DNA of 64,000 nucleotides from Mallotus nudiflorus (Eukaryota > Streptophyta > Magnoliopsida > Malpighiales > Euphorbiaceae), in assembly GCA_947683625.1 (NCBI GenBank), contig CANTUR010000113.1:434001-498000 (forward strand), written 5' to 3'. The translations under genes and the position numbers were made by a program. A model generated the notes under the pieces. That model worked only from the letters and a program-made list of their open reading frames with translations. It searched no databases and had not been told where the DNA came from. Within the stretch, counting starts at the first letter, position 1. Each line of letters starts with the position of its first letter. Below, piece by piece: positions 37,801 through 49,840 of this stretch.

Positions 37801-39796
37801 AGTCAAGATACATAAACCACAGTTGTTCTCCTAATACTGAGATGCAGAAATGGTTGGGCACTGACCTTATTCTTGTTTTTATTCTTAATTATTAGCAGGG
37901 TGGTTTTACATGATTAATTACCTTTTTTGTATTCTTTCCTTTTATTTCTTAAGGATAATTGATGGCGAGACAAGAATTGGCATATTTGCAACTCGAAATA
38001 TAAGAAAGGGCGAGCATCTTACCTACGATTATCAGTATGAACACTTGCATCACCTCTATTGCATTAATTAGTCACTGCTGGAATTTTATTTTTGTGCACC
38101 ATCCATAATCAAATTTTTCTTTCTTGTGTACCATGCATGCATAATACAATTTTTTTTTTCTGCTTGATCAATTTTTTGTATGTCAATTACAGTTATTCCA
38201 TTTTCTTTCAGACCTGTGTTTTCATGTCCAATCTAATAAATTTAGCAGGTTTGTTCAATTTGGTGCAGATCAAGACTGTCATTGTGGTGCTGCTGGCTGT
38301 AGGAGAAAGCTTGGGGTCAAACCCAGCAAGCCTAAGATGTCTTCAGATGCTGCTTTGAAATTAGTAGCATGCCAGGTGGCAGTGTCATCTCCCAAACTGA
38401 AAGCAATTTTATCTGGAAAAGATGTATGCATAGGAGATCTTTTTATGCATGTCATCTAATGGCATTTGCAACCTTTTTTTTTGTTGGCATATTACAATAT
38501 GCCCAAGTTCAAATGAAGCTAGACTGATTCTATGTTCTAAAAAATTTATTTTGTACAGGTTTATCAAAATGGAGGGTTGCATATAGGTAAGCCATACTGT
38601 TCTTAGTATGTTACCTTCTTTGTCTATTGAACTGCCAGAACCAAAAAATAAGCAGAACTGTATGCAAGCATTATTTTTGTGATGGTTTTACCCTCTGTTT
38701 CAGGGAGTTCGCAACATGTTCATAGCAACCGGCAGACATGCTCTTATAATTGCATTGGTGAAGTGATTAGAATTTTTCGTCCACTTAATGAGAGGTATTT
38801 TTAGAATGATAAACATTTCTTTTTCCAATCAATCTGAATTTCTTTTATGTGATTACTTCTGAAAAACAAAATTTGTGAAGTTCTGCAATAACCATGCTTT
38901 TCCTATATGGAAGTGAATTGTTTTGTCAAGAGCAGGACAAGAACTTCAGGAATGGTGGGGTAGGAATGAGGGAAACAATAAATTTAAAAAATTCAAGTAG
39001 TTGATGAAACTTTACAATTGTTTTGGGGGCCGAGAAAATATTAAAAATAGTTATGTTTAGTGTCTTGTTAAAAGGTTATCTTTTTGGAGAGTTATCTTTC
39101 CTCAAGCAAACACATAATTCCACCTTCAGTTTGGTATCATACCTCTTATGAATATGTAAACAAAGAGATTTTACTTTAAATTTAGAGGGAAACATTCATG
39201 TTATTTGCATGTCCAACGTTTGGAAATTTGCTGTCATTTAATTTTCTTTAAAGACCCTAATGTTCCAACATTCATTAATCTTAGATTGTCATCTTCTTGA
39301 TTTTGATCTCCACCTCAATATCACAAATACCTTAAAAGTTAATTTGTGATCATAATTTTGTTTTCTCCATCACTTTAGTAGTTGTAATTTTATTGGGAAG
39401 ATATGGGAGAGATTGAAGTTGATTTGATCTAAGAATTTATGTCTTGGCCAGTTATGAAAGCTTTTTATGTTTATGGTTCTTTTTTGTTTTGGGGGATCAT
39501 CTTGAACTTAGCATGTTTGACTAAAATGTACCAAGTTTTGGTATTTTGCTTCTGAAAATATTATGTTAACTACTTTTTTCCTATGTTGCATTATTCTAGA
39601 TCTTTTGGGATGATTAAACGATTTGATAAGCATTCAAGAAAACATGCGGTAAGAAGTGTCCCTGTTCTGTTTGTGAACAAAATGATCACCATGATACCAT
39701 CTAAGTGAATCTATTTTGTCGCAGATAATGTTTGAAGATGGTGTTGTTGAATTTCTAGACATGTCAAAAGAAGATTGGGAATTCATATCTTTATGA
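34852..39796 (+). CDS. ASHH3: Histone-lysine N-methyltransferase, ASHH3/ASHH4 type (SET domain)
   Basis: A chromatin enzyme of the Ash1/SET2-like class that transfers methyl groups from S-adenosylmethionine to histone lysine (H3K36 is the usual target of this class; inferred). Twelve exons: 34852-34869, 35122-35257, 35461-35572, 36900-36999, 37484-37562, 37681-37852, 37954-38034, 38249-38423, 38559-38586, 38704-38794, 39600-39648, 39725-39796. They sum to 1113 bp in one frame, 370 aa, close to the Arabidopsis homologue. The AWS cysteine-rich domain spans about residues 60-118 (CSCS, CHCG, GCKCGNLC). The SET domain spans about 120-240, with NHSC at 194-197 and YDY at 230-232. The post-SET CHC cluster is at 243-250. 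The C-terminus ends EFLDMSKEDWEF, as in ASHH3. All junctions are GT-AG. Catalytic motifs are complete, so it is probably functional. Confidence 0.93.
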
Positions 39797-42740
39797 TCAA
39801 TTCCAGGGTAAACATTGTAATTGACAGTGCTTGCTTTTATTTTTCTGATTTTCTTTAAAGACCAATTATGCGTTCATGTGTTGACACAATTTAGATAAGG
39901 TCAAGTAGTTGCAATATTCATTGGTTCAGTAGTTATCAATGCTGAATTTATTTATTTCAAAAGTAGTTAGAACTATATCTGATTGTATTTGGACTGCATA
40001 TCATATCAAATGTTTTGAGGGCATTCTTTTATCATTTTGAAATGAATGTCACAGCACAATTTAAGAGCTTTGATACTATGAATTGAACTGCAGTGTGTTT
40101 ACAGGGAGGGACTAGTGTTGCCTCCTTGCACTTCCAGGTTATACTCAATTATGCAGATAGCCTAGCCCTTCTGGTACCAGATTGTGTCTTATAACTGCTG
40201 ATATCTTAGGGAACAATTGGTGAACTTGAATCATCAAATGAATGCTTATGTTGGCAGAATGTGCCGTAACTTGACTTCAGCAAGCAAATTCTTGATTTGT
40301 GGCTATGATTTCCAAGTCCTACATCTAGAAAGAAAAACAAGGTATCTAGATGTCTCCATAGGGTTTCCTGATCTAAGTAACTAAAATGCTTTGCCGTAAG
40401 CTTTCTATCTGTGGAGGATGATTATATTAGGGGATGGAAAAAGGACATTCTTTGTATAAGCTGGGAAAAAGTTTCTCTCAAAAATGAGCTCTTTTCTGCT
40501 TCCTAATTGTACTTCAACTTGGTGGATTTATCATTTTTGCTGTATTAGGCTATTGGCTTTGTCTATTAAATTTCCATAACTCTCCATGACCCTATGCTAA
40601 ACCACTAAGTCAAAAAAAAAAAAAAAAAACACCAAGTCAGACTTCCAATGATTAATTTTTGTAACACATTTTGGTGTTTGAAAAGTAAGGATATGGTTTT
40701 CACATCATTTCAGTTATTTTTAATGCTGTTAGTTATCCTTGGATTTGATGTTGAATGGGAGACAGTATGTATCCAGTAGTGCTTTAGGCTGGTAGAACTA
40801 TTTAATTTCATGACATATTTGCTGATTTTGACTTGCGACTTTTATTACATTGCTGAAGGTCAGATTTTTTGCTTAACAAAAATGCAAGTTATGTGCTGTG
40901 TAGCTAGGTTGCCTGTTAGCTATGAAATGCATGATTATCTTTATATGTAAAGTTTTTTGCTTCACTTTGAATATATACTTTTTTTTCCTGTAAAGCGTGA
41001 CGTTTTCCTTTATAATCTATCTCATTGGGCTTTAATTTGTTAGCAGGTGAGAAAGGGCTTTCTTATTGCGAAATGTCTACGGATGTTGTGTTTAACCATA
41101 CAATGTTCTGTGCTCACAAAAAACAAGATGGAACTCTCCTAGAGAAGGTGGAGGAACGTTGCTGTATCAAAACACATTAAATGCTTAATTTTTTTTCAAG
41201 CAAAAAAAAGAAAAAAAAAATTAAAGAGTTAGGAACTGTCGGTACTGTTGGCCAAAACATTAGGCTTGGGGAGCCATCCTCTATGTATATTATGCATGTA
41301 GCAGGGCAGAGTTGATGTTGATTTACATAGCCTGGCAGACCTACATCGGCAGTGACTGTTGTTCTAAAAAGAAGTCTGTTTTACATTTGTACGGTGGCAA
41401 GCAATTTTTGGAGACATGTTGTTATGCCATTTGCAAGAGAACTTGAAGCATTGTCGGAGTCGCAATGCAAGCTTGCAAATCAAGCTATTGGGGGAGTAAC
41501 ACTAATCTATTCTTGTAATAACATTGTGGCTAATAACACTTTCTCCACTAAGGATACTTACAATTTTTTTTTTTTAGTGTATAATTCAGGTAGATTGTGG
41601 CTAGTTGATTGGAATAATTTGATTGGGTTCATTATATTTGTGATATATATATTCTCTGAGCAGTCTTGACCAGAAATTTTCCTATCTCATGCGTTGTATC
41701 TACAATAAGATTCTTTTTGTCTGGGAATTGTTTGGAGTTTCATATTTGATGAGAGTAGTGGCGGTGATTGAATAGCCGTATTACGTTGTGGGTGGGTGGC
41801 TGTGCTGCGAGGAATTGGCGAGGAATCGGGTGGGGTTGGTGTTGTGGGTCCTATCCAACAACCCAAACTAACCCCTACACAATTCCAAGTTGAGAAAGCC
41901 TTTCTCTGGTGCTGGTAAGGTAAGTGGGGTCGATAAAAGTTGGAGAAGATGGCGACCAGTGGATTCACAGTCATCAATCAAGTAAAAAATTATTGTTTTT
42001 GTTTCTTGTCCACAACAGAATTTGGGTTGGAGGGAAACTCTTTTTTTTTTCCCTCTTCTTCAATAGAATGATATCAAATTATGAATTTCTTAAATCAACT
42101 ATGGAACTGTTTTTAAATGTTTTTATCCTGAAGCTTAAATGTTCCTAAGCTTCAAATTTTTTTTCTTTTTTTTGCGATCTTTAAAGGAGTAATGGGTTTA
42201 AATTTTTAATGCTATAAATAATGAAAATTTGCTACTTAGAAAAAAATATTGATACGCAAGTTTTTTTGTGGTAATTTTACCTTTTTTTTGTCCTTTTTGA
42301 AGGGATGACAAAGAAGTGGCCACTGAATTTTCAGATTAAATAAGTTAACAAAAAAAAAAATCATTTTGTTTCTGTTGAGTAAATAAAATTAGACACATGT
42401 TATGATTATAAATGGATTACATCATTTGATGGAAAGACAGTAGCAGAAATGACAAAATTTATAAAAACAATGGTTGACGACTGATGAGACAAACTAAATT
42501 ATGTCACGTGCTGAAGGGTTAATCGAGACTTCAAGTTTTAAGCTGAGGTATTGATTTATTGGTATAATATGTATATTTTTTTTAAAATAGAATTGCTTTT
42601 TACCTTATGTCTTTTGGTTTATTAATAAGATATTATGAATTAGTAAATAATTTTTTAAATTTTAAAAATAAAATAATATAATAAATTAAAATATAAAAAA
42701 TAAATAATAATTATTTATTTTTTAAATTAATCATAAATCT

Positions 42741-42808
<68 letters not shown>

Positions 42809-44200
42809 AGAGAAAGAAAGAACGACTATGTGGATGAAAAATATTAAGTATAATTTTTTCAAGACAATTTGAAATGTAAAGTTAAATTTATGATATTATT
42901 AATTTTGAAAAAAATAATATTATACTGTTACCGAAATTTCAATCACTTACAAAGGTAATAAAGGAGTATTCATTAGCTCCATTATTATACTAATTTGTCC
43001 TAAAGTGATTTAAGAAAAAATTGATGGCTTTTTATAAGTTTATTCAAATTACTTCAACTTATATTTCCTTGATTGTTTAAAAATGTGTTCCTACGTGTTA
43101 ATGAAGGTTTTGGCACGTGTTAATGCACGGTTTTGGCACGATATTTTTTTTTTTTTTTTAAAAAAATGGATTCTTATGAACCAATCACAATAATAGGAAA
43201 CATCACACCAATAAAACGAATTTTATTCCCAATTCAGAATGGTGAGAAAAAATATAAATAAATTTTTAATCTTTTTAATTTATCTGAAAAATAAATCCAG
43301 GAGATTTCATTTATGAACTTTCACTCCCAGGAGTAAGATTACCAGAATTAAAAAGAATAAATCAAGAATAACGAAACAAATTAAGGGTTTGATTAGCAAA
43401 ATAAAAAAAAAGGATGAATCAATGTTTATTTTTCCCTTATCAATTATATTTAAAACCCTAAAGATTTTAATTAAATCTGTCACCTAACAAGATAAGGGAT
43501 CAAATAGTAAATTATTTCCCAGTTGACTAAAATTACTTTATTTTTCATGTGATTAATTTTGTCCAAATATTTGGCAAATATAAGCAATATGAAAAAATTG
43601 GCCTAATTGGCAACAGGCGCCAGTCTATAAGTTCAATCTACCACAATTCACTAAATTAATGCAACAACTATATAACACATGCTTCTAATTCTACTATAAA
43701 CATACAAAAGTCCAATATTAAATTTTTTTACATATAATATCATATATTTGATAATTATAAAAGTTCTAAAAAATTCAAATTAGATAGATTTGTAAAAGAG
43801 TAAAATTTTTCAGTAGTTTAAGCCAAATAAATTGAATAGATATATAAAAAGGGTAAAACTTTTCCATAATAATTTAAACTAAGTAAAATTTTATAATATT
43901 ATTTTTTTATACATAAAATTTAAACTAAAAATTTTATTTAATAAATTTAAGTTTTTTTTTTAACAATTGAGATAAAGAATTTAATCTCGTTTCTTATCGT
44001 ATCTTTTATATGAATTGATAGACATTTTATTAATCCATCGTAGACGGAAAGATAATTTTTTTTTCTCTACCAACCATCAAATGATAGTTAAATAATATTA
44101 TTTTTAAAAAAAGTGTAGGTAAATTAATGAATGAATTAGCCTTGGATCAATTAAGATTTTTACTTATTGATAAAAAAAAAATATTAAGATTTTTACTAAT
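39797..44200. other. Intergenic region downstream of ASHH3
   Basis: 39797 to about 41680 is moderately AT-rich and probably includes the 3'UTR of the methyltransferase; ORF 41352-41669 shows no domain and I do not call it a gene. At 41720-41930 there is an unexplained GC-richer patch (GTGGGTGGGTGGCTGTGCTG). Then comes AT-rich sequence with an (AT)n run at 42741-42804, and short direct repeats GGTTTTGGCACG near 43110-43140. Confidence 0.5.
42741..42804. repeat. (AT)n microsatellite
   Basis: About 32 AT units, the longest dinucleotide run in the window. Confidence 0.95.
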
Positions 44201-44289
44201 CTTTTGGAGCCGAGTAAATGAACATCAAAGAAGAATGAAATAATCTCCTCGTCCTCGGTTGGTAAAAGCCCACCAACTTCTCCTCTCTT

Positions 44290-44459
44290 TCTTTGCCTCT
44301 AAATTATCGATTATATATATATATATATATCAAACACTCTTGCTATCTCTTCTCCTTTCTCATCGTCAGATCGTAAGATCGCTGTTCTTAAGCGTCGCCA
44401 CCAAATTCCAGTCCCTACCCATTTAATCTCATCTTATTTCCTCTAGTGGGTATCTAAAA
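44290..44459 (+). promoter_or_regulatory. MTHFR core promoter and 5'UTR
   Basis: A TATATA run at 44309-44330 is followed by a pyrimidine-rich stretch (CTCTTGCTATCTCTTCTCC), as in many plant core promoters. The coding ATG follows at 44460, with no other ATG from 44340 on. Confidence 0.55.
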
Positions 44460-47400
44460 ATGAAGGTAATTGACAAGATAAAAGCAGCTTCAAATTATCA
44501 CTCAAATGGAGGAGCAGTTTCTGACTCAAACCACAAAGTTGTTTTTTCCTTCGAATTCTTCCCTCCAAAGACTGAAGATGGAGTTGACAATCTCTTTGAG
44601 AGAATGGACCGCATGGTGGCGCATAATCCCACATTTTGTGATATCACTTGGGGTGCTGGTGGTTCTACTGCAGATCTGACTCTTGATATTGCTAATAAGA
44701 TGCAAAATATGATTTGTGTTGAAACTATGATGCATCTTACTTGCACTAATATGCCTGTTGAAAAGATTGATCATGCTCTTCAGACCATTAAATCTAATGG
44801 TATTCAGAATGTTCTTGCTCTTCGTGGTGATCCTCCTCATGGTCAAGATAAGTTTGTTCAGGTTGAAGGTGGATTTGCTTGCGCTCTTGATCTGGTAAAT
44901 TTTTGTTGATTTTTGGGTTTTGATTTTGTTTTTTTGATATGGGTTTTGGTTCTTTTTGTTGATGATTTAGTATACTTCGTGTTTGTTCGTTTGTTGTTTA
45001 GGTCAAACATATCAGATCCAAGTATGGTGACTATTTTGGCATTACTGTTGCTGGTTATCCAGGTTCTTTTTCAGCTGTTCTTTTGTTCTTTACTTTGCCA
45101 TTATGTACAAAAGAATCGTGCCTTTAACATTTGTGTTGATGTGTCTGTTCAGAGGCTCATCCGGATATGATTGGAAGTGATGGTGTGGCTACACCGGAGA
45201 ATTATCAGAAAGATCTTGAGTATTTGAAGAGAAAGGTGTGTGTTTTGATTTACTTTATTTATTTATTTTTTTTGGGAAAGTTGAATGCTTTTCATAGATT
45301 TTATACGAGTGAGATTTACTTATTGGTGTGTTTATTTGTACAGGTTGATGCTGGAGCAGATCTAATTATTACACAACTATTCTATGACACTGACATTTTT
45401 CTCAAGTTTGTGAATGACTGCCGACAAATTGGAATAAATTGTCCTATTGTGCCTGGAATTATGCCTATTAACAATTACAAGGGCTTCTTAAGAATGACTG
45501 GCTTTTGTAAATCAAAGGTATGCATTCCTCTGAAATGATTTTGCTCCGCTAGTTTGACTTTTACTTATGTTGATAAATTCTGTTTTCTTACCCTTCTCTT
45601 TTTAGGATTTGAAGAGAGATTATTAGATGCGTTGTAATTATTTTTGCATATTTTAATGAATTGGAAAATGGAACTTTTAAGTAACTTTGAGAAATAAACC
45701 CTTAAATGTAATCATTTTCTGGAAAGCCACTTCAAACGCTTGCTTGATTGCTGGATTTCTTTTAGGAATCCCTTTTCTTCGTGCCAATTAAACGTGGTAC
45801 TCCAACAATCAAGAATAGTTTTTGTAATTCTATGAAATTCAGCTTGATATGAATGCTTAGATATAGGCTGTAAAGATTTGTCGTTTACATGGTCAGTACT
45901 GCACAAATGTTGATCATGTATGGTTTAGGTTTTCTAAATTTGGATTTGTTGAAAATGATTGCTGCATGAGTATTTCTGTTCACAGCTTCTTGTAATTTGC
46001 CAGTATTCTAATTACTTGTGCCAATAGGCTAAATAGTAAATACGGACTTCTGTTATATTTCTCTTTGAATTTTTTTGCTTTATTTTCTAGACATGCAGCA
46101 TCTTTCACTCAATGCATTTGCCTTTTCTCTAGGTTCCAACATTAATGATTGCAGATATGAAGACACCATTTTGCATTTGGAAACTTATTTTTGGGGCTTC
46201 TGCCAAACAAACGTTAATTCAATGTTGTACCTTTGATTCATGATATTGTAGATACCAGCTGAGATTACTGCAGCATTGGAGCCAATTAAAGACAATGAAG
46301 AAGCAGTCAGAGCCTATGGAATTCACCTTGGAACAGAAATGTGCAAGAAGATAATGGCTCATGGCATTAAGACATTGCATCTTTACACACTAAACATGGA
46401 GAAATCCGCATTGGCTATACTGCTGGTTTCTTTCTCACATCCATTTTAATATTCTGGTTCTATATATAAATTGTTTGGAGTATGCCTACCTGTGATTTTA
46501 TTTAACTAAGGGCTTTCATTGGCAGAATCTGGGTTTGATTGATGAGGCCAAGATTACCAGGCCATTACCATGGCGGCCTCCAGCAAACGTATTCCGAGTA
46601 AAGGAAGGTGTTCGTCCAATATTTTGGTATGCAATTCTCATAAAATATTTTGGGACACTTCTTAAAGGCATTATAATCTAGCATGGTTTTTTAAGACATC
46701 TAAAATATCTGGCGAATGATTGTAGGGCTAATCGTCCAAAGAGCTACTTATCAAGAACCTTGGGCTGGGAGCAGTACCCAGAAGGCCGATGGGGTGATTC
46801 CTGTAATCCATCTTATGGTGCATTAACTGACCATCAGGTGCACAAAATCATTTAAATTTGTGATTTTTTTTTTTTTTTGAATATGGTTAATTTGTGTTTT
46901 TAGTAGATGGTCTAAATCATGCAATCTAGCTTATAAATTTGTTCTGCTAACAACTAACATATGTGTTGGTATTACATCATTTAGACAGAATTGAAATGTA
47001 AAATATGGTGATGCCTTTATGTCATTTTGACTTTCCTTCTTCTGTCTGATCCTTCTTTAATGAATGAGGGAAAATTCCCTTTAACAACAGCCATGGTCTT
47101 CAAGCCAATGATGAAATCTAGAAATGTAAAAGAAATAGCACATCTACTAAATATCACCCCTTACCACCCGAGCCCCTTTTCACCAAATACTAAGAAGAGT
47201 TACCTTCCTAGTGTATAAAATAATAAAATATAACTTATCCTCCTCTAAATCGAAGTGTTCACTTTACATTCTTTTGAAGTAGCAAAAGTAGTGAGGGAGA
47301 TTTTTTTTTTTGGCCAAAATACAACCTAAGCATCAGCCGCTACATCATCTAAACTCCTGCCATCTATACAATATATTTCTATATTTACAAGAAAGAGCAA

Positions 47401-49840
47401 GTTTCTCACTCAATTTAAACAATATAGACATTCTAATATACTGTATAATTCTATCAATACTCAAATGCTGATTGAAAGATAATCAAATATGCTCTTTCCA
47501 AATAGCATACACATACACAACAACTGCTGTAGCAATTCTATCATCCTTCCCCAATAAACTTTTACCTCCACAGCTGTTGCTAAACCATTTGATTTCATCA
47601 TTCCATTTCAGAGCACCTCTATTAATTAGACAAATCTACAACACTTTAGACCAAATACCTCTAGAAACAGAACATTCAAAAAATATATGCTCAAGAGACT
47701 TATCACCACTGCCACAAATAGAACAAAGCTTATCTTGAACCACTTTCCACTGAAACAACTTAGTTTTAACCTTCATTTGTTCCTTATAACCAACTGTAGA
47801 ATGAAACTTATGTCTACAGTGACATGTAAATTCCTAGAACATGTGAGCTTCCATATCATAGAATGAAACTAATGGATTGCCATGTTGAACATGTGAGCTT
47901 CCACATCATCCTAATCTAAACATACTGCAAAAGCAAATTTTGAGTCAATATCTTCAAAATACAAAATAAATGTTACCAAAATCTATTATTTTTTTTTCCT
48001 TTTAGGTTATAATTAGTCAATATTCTCAATAATCTCCTCCCGAAGTCATTTTCCAAGTCCAAAACCAGTCTTGGAAGGTGAGCCTATTATTTGAGGAGCT
48101 AGGCTAATTAACACTTACATATATCTTTATACAAACCTCCTCCATGGAACTGGATTGACCCCAATGAGTTTTGCCTTCATGGACTAACATTGCTGGATAG
48201 TGCAAATGGGTCTTAACAGATTAATTGTTTCAGCTATGGTTACTCTTATTTGTGTGTGCTTGTGTCTCTAATCTTGGTCAATTATTAGCTATGCAATTTT
48301 TCCTTGCATAACTAATTAACCTACATGACAATTACAGTTCATGCGACCGCGTGCACGTAACAAGAAACTTCAAGATGAATGGGTTGTTCCCTTGAATAGT
48401 ATTGAAGATATTTTTGAGGTAGAGTGGAAACTCAGAAAAGTTGTGGTCATTGACTCATTTCTCATTTTAACCAATCAAATTTAATTGTATATGCTCATGC
48501 CATTTGCAACATTTAAACATCAGAACTTCAAGAAGTACTGCCTTGGGAAGTTGAAAACTAGTCCTTGGTCCGATTTAGAGAGTCTCCAACCAGAGACGAA
48601 AATCATCAATGAACATCTTGGAAGAATCAACTTTAAGGGATTCTTGACTATCAACAGTCAACCAGCAGTCAACGGAGAAAAATCTGATTCCCCGGTTGTT
48701 GGTAAGTAAAAGGTGTTTGTGTCTTTGATTCATCTTTTAATATTTCCTGGCTTCATGGTTAGAAATGGAAGTGATATTTACAAAGCTCCTGATAAAAATT
48801 CATCAGAATCAGTAGGAAGTGAGTTTATTGAACCTCTGCTAAAATTTGTGGCATGCTTTTGTTGGATTTTATAGCAGATCTTTTTCTCCTCATCATGTAT
48901 GCGTGCATATCAGGGTTCTGTATCTCAGATTTGCTATATGCAATGCAGGATTCTTTTAAGTAATAATATAACCATCACATCTTCACATTTGGAGTAATAG
49001 TATGTACGATAATGATGGGAGCTCTGTTTCTTTTTTTCTTTTGTTTCTCATGTACGTGAAAATGCAATTAACTGAGAGAAGGTATCTACATATTTGTTAA
49101 TAATTTCTTCTGGTGCATATGATGATTTCATTATTCTTATTTCTTAGTATGAGATTCAGTTCTTCTGTGATGAAGTTGGTAGCAGCGCCTGTGCTCCTTT
49201 GTTTCTGGAAAAAAAGATTTAGATTTTTCATTGGGCATGAAAATTACATGTGGCTTCTCCTTTTAACTTTGCTTCACATGCGTGCAGGTTGGGGAGGGCC
49301 TGGAGGGTATGTCTATCAGAAAGCTTATCTAGAGTTTTTCTGCTCTACTGACAAGCTCCAAGCTCTCATTGAAAAGTGCAAGGTTTTCCCTCAATTTACT
49401 TATATGGCTGTGAACAGAGGAGGAACTTTACTATCTAATGTTGGCGTAAATGATGTGAATGCGGTAACTTGGGGAGTGTTCCCAGCAAAGCAGATCATCC
49501 AACCGACTGTTGTTGATCCTGCCAGCTTCAATGTGTGGAAGGATGAAGCATTTGAAATCTGGTCTAGAGGATGGGCTTCCTTGTACTCAGAGGGTGATCC
49601 ATCCAGAAAACTGCTTGAAGAGGTAGATTTCTCATAAATAGTGATCTTGTGTAGCACAAAGTGCTTTGCTCTGTTAAAAAGTATTGCATAGTGTGCACCT
49701 TTCAATCTACTGCCAAGGTTCTAATTTTAGTAACGGTGCAATGTTATTCTTTGCAGGTGCAAAGCAGCTACTTCTTGGTCAGCTTAGTAGATAATGATTA
49801 CATCCAAGGTGATATTTTTGCTGTTTTTGCAGATTTATGA
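44460..49840 (+). CDS. MTHFR: Methylenetetrahydrofolate reductase
   Basis: A flavoenzyme reducing 5,10-methylene-THF to 5-methyl-THF, the methyl donor for methionine synthesis in the cytosol. Plant forms use NADH. Eleven exons: 44460-44894, 45002-45062, 45153-45235, 45344-45517, 46252-46425, 46526-46626, 46726-46837, 48338-48418, 48524-48701, 49288-49622, 49757-49840. They total 1818 bp, 605 aa, slightly longer than Arabidopsis MTHFR. The N-terminal catalytic barrel spans about residues 1-300, with SFEFFPPK and its catalytic Glu at residue 32, WGAGGST, and ALRGDPP with Asp124. The C-terminal domain (about 310-595) has WRPPANVFRVKEG, RPIFWANRP and GWGGPGGYVYQ. All exons join in frame with GT-AG introns and there are no internal stops, so the gene appears intact. 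Intron 7 (46838-48337) harbours a LINE fragment. Confidence 0.96.
47302..47835 (-). pseudogene. 5'-truncated LINE tail inside MTHFR intron 7
   Basis: The minus strand encodes a zf-RVT-like stretch: FFECSVSRGIWSKVL near 47680-47640, then NRGALKWNDEIKWFSNS and GKDDRIATAVVV, in nearly open frame. It ends in TTGTATTTTGGCC and a run of A (plus-strand T-run at 47300-47312), the expected LINE poly(A) end. It lies antisense to MTHFR within its longest intron. Confidence 0.72.
47798..47912. repeat. Local tandem duplication, about 55-bp unit
   Basis: TAGAATGAAACT and GAACATGTGAGCTTCCAYATCAT each occur twice, about 55 bp apart, next to the LINE tail in MTHFR intron 7. Confidence 0.75.

Noticed and set aside
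41352..41669. 105-codon ORF downstream of ASHH3 as a separate gene
   Set aside because: No domain, no clear start context, AT-rich second half. More likely 3'UTR or chance.
34852..49840. Functional pairing of a histone methyltransferase with MTHFR (methyl supply and methyl use)
   Set aside because: Adjacency in a plant genome over about 4.7 kb of repeats is weak evidence. Nothing in the sequence links their regulation.
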